The position numbers and the translations under genes are program-made. From positions 1,302,001 through 1,366,000 of the forward strand of contig NZ_JAMQJY010000001.1 of the NCBI RefSeq assembly GCF_023703085.1: a stretch of DNA of 64,000 nt, in the 5' to 3' direction. Shown piece after piece: positions 1 through 10,767 of the stretch. Source of the stretch: Alkalicoccobacillus plakortidis (GTDB lineage: Bacteria; Bacillota; Bacilli; Bacillales; Bacillaceae_D). Each line of letters opens with the position of its first letter. Within the stretch, counting starts at the first letter, position 1. The notes below the pieces were generated by a model. That model saw only the letters and a list, made by a program, of their open reading frames with translations, was not told where the DNA came from and ran no database searches.

Positions 1-498
1 AAATTCTTTAGGTGTAAGTGATAACGCCTGACCCTGACAGTTCACTTCATAATTCTCAGGGAAGATATCAACTTCACCGATGCGGATCATTTCTGATACA
101 TCATCAGTTGATTGAGCATTCAGAGCTGATTGAGCCGCTCTGCGCAAAATAGCACGGACTCTGGCAACAACCTCTCTTGGACTGAATGGTTTGGTCATGT
201 AATCATCTGCACCTAGTTCAAGTCCTAATACTTTATCAAACTCATCATCTTTAGCAGTAAGCATTAGAATTGGAGTCTGGACCTTACTAATTCTTAATTG
301 TTTACACACATCAATGCCATCCATCTCAGGAAGCATTAAGTCAAGTACGATCAGATCGAATGTGTTTTGTTTAGCAAGCTCTAATCCTGCTGCACCATCA
401 CTTGCTGTCTCAACTTCATAGCCAGCCTGTTCGAGATTAAATTGGAGCAAAGTCACAATGGATTCTTCATCATCTACTACTAATAGTCGTTTTCCCAT
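1..498 (-). CDS. phoP: PhoP-type response regulator (C-terminus cut by window edge)
   Basis: OmpR/PhoB-family response regulator. The receiver domain (about residues 4-120) begins LLVVDDEES and has the phospho-acceptor Asp53 in VLDLMLPEMDG and the conserved Lys in a TKPFSPRE stretch. The start of the winged-helix domain (SLTPKEF) is reached at the window edge, so 166 codons are visible of an expected 235-240. It directly precedes mdh-icd-citZ, as in B. subtilis, where PhoP with the kinase PhoR controls phosphate starvation genes; phoR would lie beyond position 1. The ATG at 498 is preceded by a modest AGGAGTG about 13 nt upstream. About 500 bp of non-coding DNA separate it from mdh, so it probably has its own promoter. 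Confidence 0.93.
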   Translation of the reverse strand, partial: MGKRLLVVDDEESIVTLLQFNLEQAGYEVETASDGAAGLELAKQNTFDLIVLDLMLPEMDGIDVCKQLRISKVQTPILMLTAKDDEFDKVLGLELGADDYMTKPFSPREVVARVRAILRRAAQSALNAQSTDDVSEMIRIGEVDIFPENYEVNCQGQALSLTPKEF

Positions 499-651
499 AA
501 AGGATGCCCTACACTCCTAACAATTAGATTGAACGGTCTTTTCTCTGTTTACATGTAGTATAACAAACTTTATATAAAAACTTGTGATAATCTTTACAGA
601 ATAAAATTATTAAAAGTCTTTACAGGTTTTAAAGGTTTGTCCTTCGGCTTC

Positions 652-767
652 GCTCCCAGGATGAAAGGGGACGCTTTCCGTAGGCGGGCGTGGAACTAAC
701 CGGCTTTGCCGGTGGATTTCCACCTGCCCTCTCCTCCTGCTGGAGTCGTCCCTTCCATCCTGTCCGC
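652..767. repeat. GC-rich structured repeat element, copy A
   Basis: An imperfect inverted repeat folds into one long hairpin. The outer stem pairs 659-673 with 747-760, a middle stem pairs 683-695 with 718-728, and the apex is ACCGGC-TTT-GCCGGT (699-713). It is much more GC-rich than its surroundings, holds no ORF, and has a second copy at 58502-58617 with the same architecture and compensatory base changes. It resembles a GC-rich intergenic repeat I recall from other Bacillaceae genomes. Function unknown. Confidence 0.7.
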
Positions 768-930
768 TAGTATAAGTAGTTTATTCAGTTTAGATGCTAT
801 CTAGAAAATAAGATCAATTGAATTTAAAATCATAGCACCTTACCAACGAAAATCGTACTTTACCCGCTCTTGCCCCTCCTTTCCTGAAGGTATGCCACAC
901 TTAGCCGAAGCAGCATCCTCGCGACGCATA

Positions 931-990
931 AATAAAAAAACCGAACCATTATGTGAGGTTAAACAACATAATGGTTCGGTCAGCTTTTTT
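931..990 (-). terminator. bidirectional terminator of mdh
   Basis: A 14-bp perfect stem (941-954 with 966-979, CCGAACCATTATGT) has an 11-nt loop. It is followed on the minus strand by a run of T (seven A at 934-940 on plus) and on the plus strand by CAGCTTTTTT. It lies just past the mdh stop. The loop region resembles that of the terminator at 58897-58950. Confidence 0.85.
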
Positions 991-997
991 GATAAAT

Positions 998-1943
998 CTA
1001 TTCTTTTGGTAGTGCCTTCATGACATTGCGAACGGAATCAGCTGATTGATCTAGCTGCTTCTTTTCATCTGCAGTCAATTCTAGCTCAATAATTTTTTCG
1101 ATACCGTCTCCGCCAAGGATTGTAGGTACACCAAGATAAAGATCCTCGTAACCATACTCTCCTTCAAGATAAGCAATTGTTGGTAGAACTCGTTTTTTAT
1201 CTTTCAGAATGGCTTCAACCATCTGTGTAAGTGATGCAGCTTGGTGCGTAGTAAGCACTGCCGTTTCCAAGCAATCCTACGATCTCCCCGCCGCCTTTAC
1301 GAGTCCGTTCGACAATTTCACTAATTCGTTCTTCAGAAATTAAGCTTGTAAGTGGTACACCACCTACTGCTGAATAACGGATCAGTGGAACCATGTCATC
1401 ACCATGACCACCAAGAACAAATCCTGTAATATCCTCAACTGAGATGTTTAATTCCTCAGCGATAAATGTACGGAATCTTGCCGTATCAAGTACACCTGAT
1501 TGACCGATGACACGGTTTTTAGGGAATCCAGATTCCTTGTAAACCGTATACGTCATCGCGTCAGCCGGGTTAGTAAGCACGATGATATAACAATTAGGCG
1601 AGTGTTTTACAACTTCTTTAGTAACAGATTTCATGATACCGGCATTTGTACTGACTAAGTCATCACGGCTCATTCCAGGTTTACGAGCAATACCTGCTGT
1701 GATGACAACTACATCAGAATCCTTTGTATCTTCATAACTTGAAGTCCCGGTAATCTTTGAGTCTGTACCTTGAACTGGCGTTGATTCAAACATATCTAAC
1801 GCTTTCCCTTTTGTTGGTCCTTCCATATCAGGAATATCAACAAGTACCACATCACCTAGCTCTTTCTGTGCTACCATCAATGCCGTTGTCGCTCCTGTGA
1901 AACCTCCACCAACTACTGAGATCTTTCTGCGTTTTATAGCCAT
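998..1943 (-). CDS. mdh: Malate dehydrogenase, reading frame broken by one extra base
   Basis: NAD-dependent malate dehydrogenase (LDH-like type of Bacillus), oxidising malate to oxaloacetate in the TCA cycle. The N-terminal Rossmann motif [12 protein letters not shown], the active-site [10 protein letters not shown] and the C-terminal [10 protein letters not shown] are all present. The frame shifts by +1 in the C-terminal third. Minus-strand sequence reads CCAAGCTGC where CCAGCTGC would give YYAPAASL, the known Bacillus sequence. On the plus strand this is GCTTGG at 1239-1244. With that base removed the protein is about 314 residues, a normal length. It is the last gene of citZ-icd-mdh, 43 bp from icd. 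A sequencing error is likelier than a true pseudogene, because both halves are fully conserved. Confidence 0.93.
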
Positions 1944-1986
1944 ATAACGTCCACTCCTTCAATCGGTATCATCTGTTTTACTAGTA

Positions 1987-3258
1987 TTATTTGAGGTTTT
2001 TAATTAGTTCGTCTGCAAATCCTGAGCATGATACCTCAGTTGCTCCATCCATTAAACGAGCGAAGTCATACGTTACTACCTTACTAGCAATCGTTTTGTC
2101 CATAGAATTCATAATAAGGTCAGCAGCTTCGTTCCAGTTTAGGTGGCGTAATAATAGCTCTCCAGATAATAGAACAGAAGATGGATTTACTTTATCAAGT
2201 CCAGCGTATTTTGGAGCAGTACCGTGCGTTGCTTCAAAAATTGCATGGCCAGTATCGTAGTTGATATTTGCTCCAGGAGCAATACCAATTCCACCAACCT
2301 GTGCAGCAAGTGCATCAGAGATGTAATCGCCATTTAAGTTCATTGTTGCAACAACATCAAACTCTTTTGGACGAGTTAGAATTTGTTGTAAGAAGATATC
2401 AGCAATTGAGTCTTTAACAACAATCTTGCCTGCAGCTTCTGCTTCAGATTGTGCTTTATCAGCAGCTTCTCTTCCATCAGCTTCAACAATCTTGTCATAC
2501 TGTGCCCATGTAAATACTTTATCTCCATACTCACGTTCAGCAAGTTCATAACCCCATGCTTTAAACGCTCCTTCAGTGTACTTCATGATATTTCCTTTAT
2601 GAACAAGCGTTACACTCTTACGTCCTTCAGTTAGTGCGTAGTCAATCGCTGCACGAACTAGACGCTCTGTTCCTTCTTTAGAAACAGGCTTAATTCCAAT
2701 TCCAGAAGTTTCAGGGAAACGAATTTTCTTAGCTCCCATTTCATTTTTCAGAAATTCGATAAGTTTCTTCACTTCATCTGAACCCTCTTGATATTCGATA
2801 CCAGCATAGATATCCTCAGAGTTTTCACGGAAAATAACCATATCTACTTCTTCTGGACGTTTAACTGGTGAAGGTACACCATCAAAGTAGCGAACTGGAC
2901 GCAAGCATGTGTAAAGGTCAAGCTCTTGACGAAGCGCCACGTTTAGAGAACGAATTCCTCCGCCAACTGGAGTTGTTAGAGGACCTTTAATTGCAATTAG
3001 ATATTCACGGATTGTATCAAGAGTTTCTTCAGGTAACCAGCTTCCAGTCTCGTTAAAAGCCTTCTCTCCTGCAAGAATCTCTTTCCAAACGATTTTCTTT
3101 TCTCCGTTATATGCTTTCTCAACTGCAGCATCTAAAACACGAGAAGCCGCTGCCCAGATATCTGCGCCAATACCGTCTCCCTCGATATAAGGAATAATTG
3201 GTTCATTTGGTACATCCAACACACCATTGTTTACTTTAATAATCTCTCCACTAGACAT
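1987..3258 (-). CDS. icd: Isocitrate dehydrogenase (NADP)
   Basis: NADP-dependent isocitrate dehydrogenase, converting isocitrate to 2-oxoglutarate and CO2. 423 residues, normal for the Bacillus enzyme. It carries the substrate-binding [17 protein letters not shown] segment (the Ser is the phosphorylation-site equivalent of the E. coli enzyme), the [14 protein letters not shown] motif and the metal/substrate region [20 protein letters not shown]. It lies between citZ (95 bp upstream) and mdh (43 bp downstream) on the same strand. The ATG is preceded by AGGAGGTCAAATATT, a strong ribosome-binding site. Confidence 0.97.
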   Translation of the reverse strand: MSSGEIIKVNNGVLDVPNEPIIPYIEGDGIGADIWAAASRVLDAAVEKAYNGEKKIVWKEILAGEKAFNETGSWLPEETLDTIREYLIAIKGPLTTPVGGGIRSLNVALRQELDLYTCLRPVRYFDGVPSPVKRPEEVDMVIFRENSEDIYAGIEYQEGSDEVKKLIEFLKNEMGAKKIRFPETSGIGIKPVSKEGTERLVRAAIDYALTEGRKSVTLVHKGNIMKYTEGAFKAWGYELAEREYGDKVFTWAQYDKIVEADGREAADKAQSEAEAAGKIVVKDSIADIFLQQILTRPKEFDVVATMNLNGDYISDALAAQVGGIGIAPGANINYDTGHAIFEATHGTAPKYAGLDKVNPSSVLLSGELLLRHLNWNEAADLIMNSMDKTIASKVVTYDFARLMDGATEVSCSGFADELIKNLK

Positions 3259-3323
3259 AATATTTGACCTCCTGAAAAGTTTTGACCGACGTTAATCGGA
3301 CATACTGAAATATTATATGTACT

Positions 3324-3341
3324 AGGAGGAATATTCCTCCT
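3324..3341. promoter_or_regulatory. 18-bp perfect palindrome between citZ and icd
   Basis: AGGAGGAATATTCCTCCT is a perfect palindrome 13 bp past the citZ stop. As RNA it would form a short hairpin burying a Shine-Dalgarno-like AGGAGG, but no start codon follows and there is no U-tract. It may be an mRNA processing or stability element, or a protein site. Confidence 0.45.
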
Positions 3342-3353
3342 GTAACACCCTTC

Positions 3354-4469
3354 TTAACGTTGCTCTAAAGGAACAAACTTTTGTTTACCTGGCCCTACAT
3401 ACTCGGCTCTAGGTCGAATTAATCGATTGTTTGCATACTGTTCAAGAATATGAGCAGTCCAACCTGACGTACGGCTAATCGCAAAAATCGGTGTAAATAA
3501 ATCGTGTTCAATTCCCAAACTATGATAAACACTTGCAGAGTAAAAGTCTACGTTTGGCAAAAGACCTTTTTCTTTTGTAACTAATTCTTCAACACGTATA
3601 GACATATCATACCACTTTGTTTCCCCAGTCGTGTCTGTTAATTGTTTAGACATGTCACGAAGGAACTTTGCACGTGGATCACCATTCTTATAGACTCGGT
3701 GTCCAAAGCCCATTATTTTCTCTTTTTTCTCAAAGGCGTTTTTGATGTAAGTTTCTACTTGATCAACTTCGCCAATGTCAGAAAGCATCTTCATCACAGC
3801 TTCATTTGCTCCACCGTGAAGTGGACCTTTTAGTGCTCCTATTGCCGATGTGATACCAGAGTAAACATCTGAAAGCGTAGCAACACAGACTCTTGCAGTA
3901 AATGTTGATGCATTCAATTCATGATCAGCATGAAGTACAAGCGCTTTATTAAATGCTGTTACTTCAAGATCTTCAGGTATTTCACCCTTCAACATATAAA
4001 GAAAGTTAGCTGCAAAGCTTAATTCTTTATTTGGCTTAACAGGCTCTTGACCTTGTCGAATTCTAGAAAACGCTGTCACAATCGTTGGGATTTGTGCTTG
4101 GATACGTAGAGCTTTTGCACGATTAGCCTCTTCGTCCATTTTGTCAGCCTCTTCATCAAATAAACCAAGTGTAGAAATGGCTGTGCGTAAAACGGCCATT
4201 GGGTGTACTTTATCAAGAGGAAGCGTTTTTAATTGATCTAATACCTGCTCGGGTACTTCAGCATTAGAAGCAAGTTCATTAGAAAAGGATTTAAGCTCTT
4301 CTTGATTTGGCAATCTTCCATTCCAAAGAATGTAGACAACTTCTTCAAAACTAGCATACTCAGTTAAATCATTAATGTCATAGCCTTGATACGTTAAAAC
4401 ATCATCAATTATAGAACTTACACTAGACGTAGTAGCTACGATACCTTCTAAACCTTTAGTACTGGTCAC
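3354..4469 (-). CDS. citZ: Citrate synthase
   Basis: Citrate synthase (type II-like Bacillus CitZ, 371 residues) condenses oxaloacetate and acetyl-CoA. The catalytic residues are visible: His in KGPLHGGANEAV, His in GFGHRVYKNGDPR and Asp in PNVDFYSASVYHSLGI. The start is GTG at 4469, preceded by AAGGGGAGATCTGC. It is the first gene of a citZ-icd-mdh cluster. A cre-like sequence 40-55 bp upstream suggests CcpA repression, as known for citZ in B. subtilis. Confidence 0.97.
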   Translation of the reverse strand: MTSTKGLEGIVATTSSVSSIIDDVLTYQGYDINDLTEYASFEEVVYILWNGRLPNQEELKSFSNELASNAEVPEQVLDQLKTLPLDKVHPMAVLRTAISTLGLFDEEADKMDEEANRAKALRIQAQIPTIVTAFSRIRQGQEPVKPNKELSFAANFLYMLKGEIPEDLEVTAFNKALVLHADHELNASTFTARVCVATLSDVYSGITSAIGALKGPLHGGANEAVMKMLSDIGEVDQVETYIKNAFEKKEKIMGFGHRVYKNGDPRAKFLRDMSKQLTDTTGETKWYDMSIRVEELVTKEKGLLPNVDFYSASVYHSLGIEHDLFTPIFAISRTSGWTAHILEQYANNRLIRPRAEYVGPGKQKFVPLEQR

Positions 4470-4510
4470 GCAGATCTCCCCTTTTCAATCAAACTTATAG
4501 TGTAGTAAAA

Positions 4511-4525
4511 AGTAAATGCTTTCAT
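4511..4525 (-). promoter_or_regulatory. possible cre (CcpA) site upstream of citZ
   Basis: Minus-strand ATGAAAGCATTTACT matches the cre consensus TGWNANCGNTNWCA at 12 of 14 positions, but one mismatch falls in the central CG. It lies 43-56 nt upstream of the citZ start. CcpA control of citZ is established in B. subtilis; here it is inferred from the site only. Confidence 0.35.
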
Positions 4526-4647
4526 TTCATTTTTCGCATGAATTCAATTACTAATCAAAAAGCACAACCACATTTATCTTACCTTGACCTTTATCTAAGC
4601 TCAATTAAAGCGACTCATTTTTTATGAAATGGATAATCGTTTTTGAA

Positions 4648-5121
4648 TCAACCGCCCAAATTCATAAAAAATGTGACCGCCTTCATTGTCAAATACGCTA
4701 CACCAGCTCCAATTAATGGACCGACAGCAACACCATTAAATAGTGCAACAGCAAGGATCGTTCCAATGACAAGAGCTACCGTAATATGTGGATCATTTTG
4801 CAGAAGATCTATCCCATTTGCTGCAACTAGAGCAACCAATATCCCTGCTCCAAGTGCAATCCACGCATATGAGGATCTAACTGCTTCAGCAAGGTGTTTG
4901 AAACCAATGTCACCAGTCACAATTGGAGTTAGTACAGCAATTGTAATAACAGTCACACCAATATTTAAACCTTTTTGCTGAAGAAGTGGAAATAGTTTAT
5001 CTCCAAGTCCCACCCACTTGACAACAAGCAAAAATAGAACAGCAATCATAAGCGATTGATTTCTCGCCACGACAGCAATCCCCAGTAAAATCAACATAAA
5101 CAAGGTGGCATGAGAAATCAA
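4648..5121 (-). CDS. ytwI: DUF441 / UPF0756 family membrane protein YtwI
   Basis: A 157-residue polytopic membrane protein with four to five hydrophobic segments. It contains the family stretches NVGVTVITIAVLTP-like (here NIGVTVITIAVLTPIV), TGDIGFKHL and AVGPLIGAGVAYL that define DUF441 (B. subtilis YtwI). Its function is unknown. It lies between citZ and fxsA on the same strand as in B. subtilis, although the permease gene ytvI found there is absent here. Assignment rests on sequence similarity recalled over the whole length. Confidence 0.85.
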   Translation of the reverse strand: MISHATLFMLILLGIAVVARNQSLMIAVLFLLVVKWVGLGDKLFPLLQQKGLNIGVTVITIAVLTPIVTGDIGFKHLAEAVRSSYAWIALGAGILVALVAANGIDLLQNDPHITVALVIGTILAVALFNGVAVGPLIGAGVAYLTMKAVTFFMNLGG

Positions 5122-5240
5122 ATGGTGAACCCAACTTTCTTCTTAGCAATTCATAGTTATCATATCATAGTTTAAATCTTTCCGCTATATCTGTCGATTT
5201 AAGAGGAAGCGAGCGAGGAAAGGTAAGAAATTTATACATT

Positions 5241-5636
5241 TTACCGTCGCGACATGACTATAACTTGCCCTTTACGAAACAGATGATACACCCATTTAAC
5301 AACAAGTGCCTTAACTGCGGCTCTAGTGAATGGTATAAACAAAAAGATTCCAATTAGATCAGTGATAAAACCTGGTAAAAGCAACAAAGCTGCACCGATA
5401 AAAATACAAATGCCGTCCAATACAATCCCTGTAGGTGGCTCTCCCTTACTTGCCTGCAGACGCATCACTCTAATTGCTTGAAGTCCCTCTTTTTTAGCAA
5501 GCACTAAACCTAATAGGCTTGTCATGACCATCAGTGCCAAAGTTGCCCAAATACCAATCCACTGAGCCATAAAATAAATGCCTGCGATTTCTAGAACAGG
5601 TATGATGACTGCAAGTGCAACAATATATTTTTTCAT
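5241..5636 (-). CDS. fxsA: FxsA family membrane protein
   Basis: A 131-residue FxsA-like cytoplasmic-membrane protein with about four hydrophobic segments and the typical pattern E-IAGIYFMAQWIGIWATL, then GLVLAKKEGLQAIRVMRLQASKGEPPTG, then LLLLPGFITDLIGIFLFIP. In E. coli FxsA is linked to phage-exclusion phenotypes; its Bacillus role is unknown. It is placed just downstream of pyk, as in B. subtilis. The ATG at 5636 is preceded by a GAGGAG-containing sequence. Confidence 0.88.
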   Translation of the reverse strand: MKKYIVALAVIIPVLEIAGIYFMAQWIGIWATLALMVMTSLLGLVLAKKEGLQAIRVMRLQASKGEPPTGIVLDGICIFIGAALLLLPGFITDLIGIFLFIPFTRAAVKALVVKWVYHLFRKGQVIVMSRR

Positions 5637-5667
5637 TCAATAACTCCTCTATTTATATAATAAAGAT

Positions 5668-5699
5668 AAAAAAACTGGAGAAGGAAATCCTTCTCCAGA
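5668..5699 (-). terminator. terminator of pyk
   Basis: Stem CTGGAGAAGG / CCTTCTCCAG (5675-5698) with a short AAAT loop, followed on the minus strand by seven T. It sits immediately after the restored pyk stop at 5704. Confidence 0.88.
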
Positions 5700-5703
5700 A
5701 TTA

Positions 5704-7459
5704 TTATAGTACACTCGCATGACCTCTGTAAATGTCACCACGTGCACTGTCGACTGTAACTTCTTCACCATCTACAAAGAGTTTCAGTGCTGCTTCTACT
5801 CCAACAATAACAGGAGTCGCTAGATTTAATCCTACAACTGCTGCGTGAGATGTTAATCCACCTTCTTCAGTTATAACTGCTGCAGCTTTTTCAAAGGCTT
5901 GGGATCATATCTTTGTCCGTGCTATACGTAACAAGAATTGCACCTTCAACCATTTTTTCATTTGCTTCTTCTGCATTATTAGCAATAACAACTTTTCCTG
6001 ATGCCGAACGACGACCAATACCTTGTCCCTTTGCAACTACTTCACCAATAATGTGTACCTTAAGTAAGTTCGTTGTACCAGGCTCTCCAACTGGAACACC
6101 AGCAGAAATGACTACCAGATCTCCTTGGTTGATTAAGCCAGATTCTCTTGCCGTTTCAACTGTAGATTCAAGCATTTCATCCGTTGTACCTGCTCTTGAA
6201 CCAAGAAGTGGCTCAACGCCCCATACTAGATTTAATTTGCGGTATTCACGTTCATTTCCTGTAACAGCCAAGATAGGTGATTTCGGGCGGTATTTAGAAG
6301 CAATACGTGCCGTATAACCACTTTCAGTTGCTGTCAGGATAGCTGCTGCACTTAACGTTTCTGCTGTAAATACAACAGATTGTCCAACCGCGCTCGTAAT
6401 AGAAGGTTTTGCTTCTTTTGTTTTCTTTCTTAGGATCGCTTCGTAATTCAACGCTTGTTCCGTTCTAGTAGCAATGTTATGCATGGTCTGTACAGCCTCA
6501 ACAGGATAATCCCCAGCTGCTGTTTCTCCAGATAACATAATCGCATCTGTACCATCAAAAATTGCGTTTGCTACATCACTCGCCTCTGCACGTGTTGGAC
6601 GTGGGTTGCGTTGCATTGAGTCAAGCATTTGTGTAGCAGTAATAACTGGTTTAGCGACAGCATTAGACTTTTTGATTAGTTGCTTCTGTACTAATGGGAC
6701 TTCTTCAGCAGGAATTTCTACGCCTAGGTCTCCACGAGCAACCATTAATCCGTCAGAAACTTCAAGAATTTCATCAATATTGTCTACGCCTTCTTGGTTT
6801 TCGATCTTCGGAATAATTCCGATTGATCCTGCATCATTTTGCTCTAGAAGTTCGCGAATCTCCAATACATCTGACGCTCTTCGAACAAATGAAGCTGCGA
6901 TAAAATCAACATTTTGCTCAATTCCAAATTTGATATCTGCTGCATCCTTATCCGTCATACCTGGCAAGTCTACGCTAACATTCGGAACGTTACAGCCTTT
7001 TTTATTTTTTAGAACTCCATTATTCATAACCTTTGTGATTAGTTCATCTTGACCAATCTCAATAACCTCTAAACCAATTAATCCATCATCCAATAAAATG
7101 ATAGAACCTGGATGCACATCATTTACAAGACCTGGATATGTAATAGAGATTTTACTGCTATTCCCCACCACTTCAGTCATTGATACAATCAATTCCTGTC
7201 CTGCTTTTAATTCTGCTACTCCACCTTCTAGAGTTTGAGTGCGAATTTCAGGGCCTTTTGTATCTAAAAGAATAGCTACGGTTTTACCGGTTTTTTTAGA
7301 TGCTTCTCGGATGTTTTCGATACGAGCACCATGCTCTTCGAAATCACCATGTGAAAAGTTAAGTCTCGCCACATTCATACCAGCTTCAATTAATTGAACT
7401 AGCTTTTCCACCGTTTCACTTGCCGGTCCTATCGTACATACTATCTTGGTTTTACGCAT
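5704..7459 (-). CDS. pyk: Pyruvate kinase with C-terminal PEP-utilizer domain, frame broken near the C-terminus
   Basis: Pyruvate kinase, making ATP and pyruvate from PEP. Catalytic core motifs include [10 protein letters not shown] (active-site Lys) and [22 protein letters not shown], then the effector domain and the extra C-terminal phosphohistidine-like domain of Bacillus enzymes. The frame shifts at plus-strand GCTTGG 5897-5902: CCAAGCC should be CCAGCC, giving DMIPAFEKA. Past this point the peptide continues in the other frame to a [11 protein letters not shown] ending at 5704, restoring about 584 residues, the usual Bacillus length. Without the correction the ORF ends at 5891 (522 aa). 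It is cotranscribed with pfkA (72 bp). Confidence 0.94.
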
Positions 7460-7531
7460 ATATTCCTCCTGGTTATATTAATTAATTAATTCAATAAACG
7501 TATACATTTGTTCAATGCATTTTGAATGATG

Positions 7532-8503
<972 letters not shown>

Positions 8504-8604
8504 TCACTCACTCATAAACATCAAACATGTCCTATTCTATTTTATCATGCTCTCAAATAAAGAAAATACCATGTTCAAGTAAAGAATACAAACTTTCAAC
8601 GAAA

Positions 8605-8635
8605 AAAGAAGAATTCTTATGTGTAAGAACCCTTC
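8605..8635 (-). terminator. weak possible terminator of accDA
   Basis: Minus strand shows GTTCTTA-cac-A-TAAGAAT followed by TTCTTTTTTC, between the accA stop and the pfkA start. The stem is AT-rich and short, so readthrough into pfkA is plausible. Confidence 0.4.
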
Positions 8636-8649
8636 CTTCTCCTATCTAT

Positions 8650-9612
8650 TCACAGAACTTCAATTGAATTCCTGCCCATTTGCTTATATTTTTCATTTCT
8701 TGATAAAAGTAATTCTTCTTCTGAAAGATTATTTAATACAGCTAAAGACTCAGCGATCACTTTGCCAATCGTGTGCGCTTGTGTTTCCACATCCAAATGC
8801 GCTCCACCCTTTGGTTCAAATATAATTTCATCGATAATTTCAAGTTTCTTTAGGTCTGGCGCAGTAATCATCATTGTTTCAGCCGCTCTTTGGGCTTGAG
8901 TTGCATCTTTCCATAACAAAGCAGCCGCACCCTCTGGAGAAATAACCGAGTACGTCGAATTCTCTAGCATATGAATCTGATCAGCTACACCTAAGGCTAG
9001 TGCACCACCACTCCCGCCTTCTCCAATAACAATGGAGATTACAGGCACTGAAAGTCCTGCCATTTCGAGTAGGTTTCGTGCAATGGCTTCACTCTGACCA
9101 CGTTCTTCAGATTCTTTACCTGGATCTGCCCCTTTAGTATCAATAAAACAAATAATTGGACGTTTGAATTTATCTGCTTGCTTCATTAACCGTAAAGCTT
9201 TACGATAACCTTCTGGTCGAGGAGATCCAAAATTACGACGAATATTTTCTTTTGTATCTTTTCCTCGCTGATGGCCAATTACTGTAATGGGTTGCCCATT
9301 AAACTTTGCAATCCCACCAACAATTGCTTCATCATCACTAAATAAACGATCCCCATGAAGTTCGATAAAATCTTCAAATAGGTATCCAATATAGTCCAGT
9401 GTGGTTGGTCTTTTGTTGTTACGGGCTATTTGAACTCGTTCCCAAGGCTTAAGATTTCCGTAGATCTCTTTTTCGAGTTCATGAAGACGATCTTCCATGC
9501 GTTGAATTTCAGCAGACAGATCAATGTCCTTTTCATAAGCAAACGTTTGTAATTCCTCTATCTTCTCTTTTAATTCACTAATAGGCTTCTCAAAAACCAT
9601 TTCATTTCCCAT
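8650..9612 (-). CDS. accA: Acetyl-CoA carboxylase carboxyltransferase alpha subunit
   Basis: Alpha subunit of the acetyl-CoA carboxylase carboxyltransferase, which with AccD transfers CO2 from biotin to acetyl-CoA to make malonyl-CoA for lipid synthesis. 320 residues. The family hallmarks [39 protein letters not shown] and [12 protein letters not shown] are present. The amino-terminal coiled-coil region (residues 5-50) is typical. It starts 21 bp after accD ends, so the two are translated from one message in equal amounts. Confidence 0.97.
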   Translation of the reverse strand: MGNEMVFEKPISELKEKIEELQTFAYEKDIDLSAEIQRMEDRLHELEKEIYGNLKPWERVQIARNNKRPTTLDYIGYLFEDFIELHGDRLFSDDEAIVGGIAKFNGQPITVIGHQRGKDTKENIRRNFGSPRPEGYRKALRLMKQADKFKRPIICFIDTKGADPGKESEERGQSEAIARNLLEMAGLSVPVISIVIGEGGSGGALALGVADQIHMLENSTYSVISPEGAAALLWKDATQAQRAAETMMITAPDLKKLEIIDEIIFEPKGGAHLDVETQAHTIGKVIAESLAVLNNLSEEELLLSRNEKYKQMGRNSIEVL

Positions 9613-9633
9613 TTGTATAGATGACTCCCTTCT

Positions 9634-10482
9634 CTAGGACGGCGTATGCATATCTAGAATTTTAGTCAGCGTATCTTTCATTTCATGCCTTGGAATGACT
9701 CGATCTAGCTGACCATGTTTCAGTAAAAACTCCGCCGTCTGGAAGTCTTCTGGAAGTTCTTGTCTTGTTGTTTGTTCAATAATTCTTCTTCCGGCAAACC
9801 CAATCAGTGCACCAGGCTCAGCAAAATTATAATCACCAAGTGAAGCAAAACTAGCTGATACTCCTCCAGTTGTTGGATGAGTCATGATGGATATATATAA
9901 TCCTCCAGAACGATTCAGCATCTGAAGAGCAGAACTTGTTTTCGCCATCTGCATCAGACTTAATACTCCCTCCTGCATACGTGCTCCACCTGAGGCAGTA
10001 AACAACAATAACGGCCGCTTTAACTCGATTGCCTGCTCAATAGCTCGAGTTATTTTTTCTCCTACTACCGTTCCCATACTTCCCATTCGAAAACGAGAAT
10101 CCATAATAGCGATAACCACGGGATAACTGTTCATTGTACCCTCACCCGTTACAACCGCTTCGTTAAGTTTTGTTTTTTTCCGATCAGCAATTAGTTTTTC
10201 TTCATAACCAGGAAAATTAAGCGGGTTTTTGCCAATGAGATCTTTATCATATTCAGTAAAAGAATTCTCATCCAACAAGCTTTCAATTCGTTCATAAGCA
10301 GACATCCGATGATGATGTCCACAAGACGGGCACACCTGAAGATTTTTCTTGAAATCCTTGGTGTACAAAATCGTTCCGCAGTTTTGACACTTTGTCATGA
10401 GACCTTCAGGCACTTCCTGTTTGGCTCGTTCTGACGGAATCGTGGCATAGCGTTTTTTCTTTGAAAATAAATCCTTAAGCAT
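9634..10482 (-). CDS. accD: Acetyl-CoA carboxylase carboxyltransferase beta subunit
   Basis: Beta subunit of the carboxyltransferase, 282 residues. The amino-terminal zinc ribbon CQNC(x)15-16CPSC (about residues 32-54) is intact, followed by the crotonase-like core with [25 protein letters not shown] and [14 protein letters not shown]. First gene of accD-accA, with a promoter-like sequence about 120 bp upstream (10603-10631). The ATG at 10482 follows GAGGTGCAGAC. Confidence 0.97.
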   Translation of the reverse strand: MLKDLFSKKKRYATIPSERAKQEVPEGLMTKCQNCGTILYTKDFKKNLQVCPSCGHHHRMSAYERIESLLDENSFTEYDKDLIGKNPLNFPGYEEKLIADRKKTKLNEAVVTGEGTMNSYPVVIAIMDSRFRMGSMGTVVGEKITRAIEQAIELKRPLLLFTASGGARMQEGVLSLMQMAKTSSALQMLNRSGGLYISIMTHPTTGGVSASFASLGDYNFAEPGALIGFAGRRIIEQTTRQELPEDFQTAEFLLKHGQLDRVIPRHEMKDTLTKILDMHTPS

Positions 10483-10602
10483 GTCTGCACCTCACTAGCA
10501 TCGAATTGAATCTCTACTAAGATAATCGATTGCTGAACAAGTAGTAGCGGGTATCTCAATTGAGATCCCAAAAATCGTGATACACGTGTATTGACTATGG
10601 AT

Positions 10603-10631
10603 AATATATAAGAACCAGGAATGAAATTCAA
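10603..10631 (-). promoter_or_regulatory. putative promoter of accDA
   Basis: Minus strand TTGAAT - 17 nt - TATATT matches a SigA promoter well and lies about 120 bp upstream of accD. No operator could be assigned. Confidence 0.5.
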
Positions 10632-10708
10632 TCAAACGTAAAAAAAAGTGTTATAAATTCATTATATTCGCTGATTAGTCCAAGCATTCCTGCTGAAAAA
10701 ACTATTAT

Positions 10709-10753
10709 AACATACAACAAGCCGGCGATTATCCTCCGGCTTGTTGTATGTAT
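10709..10753 (-). terminator. terminator of the malic enzyme gene
   Basis: A long stem ACATACAACAAGCCGG / CCGGCTTGTTGTATGT brackets a short loop (about 10711-10752), just after the stop at 10768. The T-tract is weak but the stem is nearly perfect over 16 bp. Confidence 0.75.
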
Positions 10754-10767
10754 AATTGAGAATCGTT

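Noticed and set aside
640..770. Insertion sequence remnant
   Set aside because: The element has no ORF and no clear target duplication; described as a structured repeat instead.
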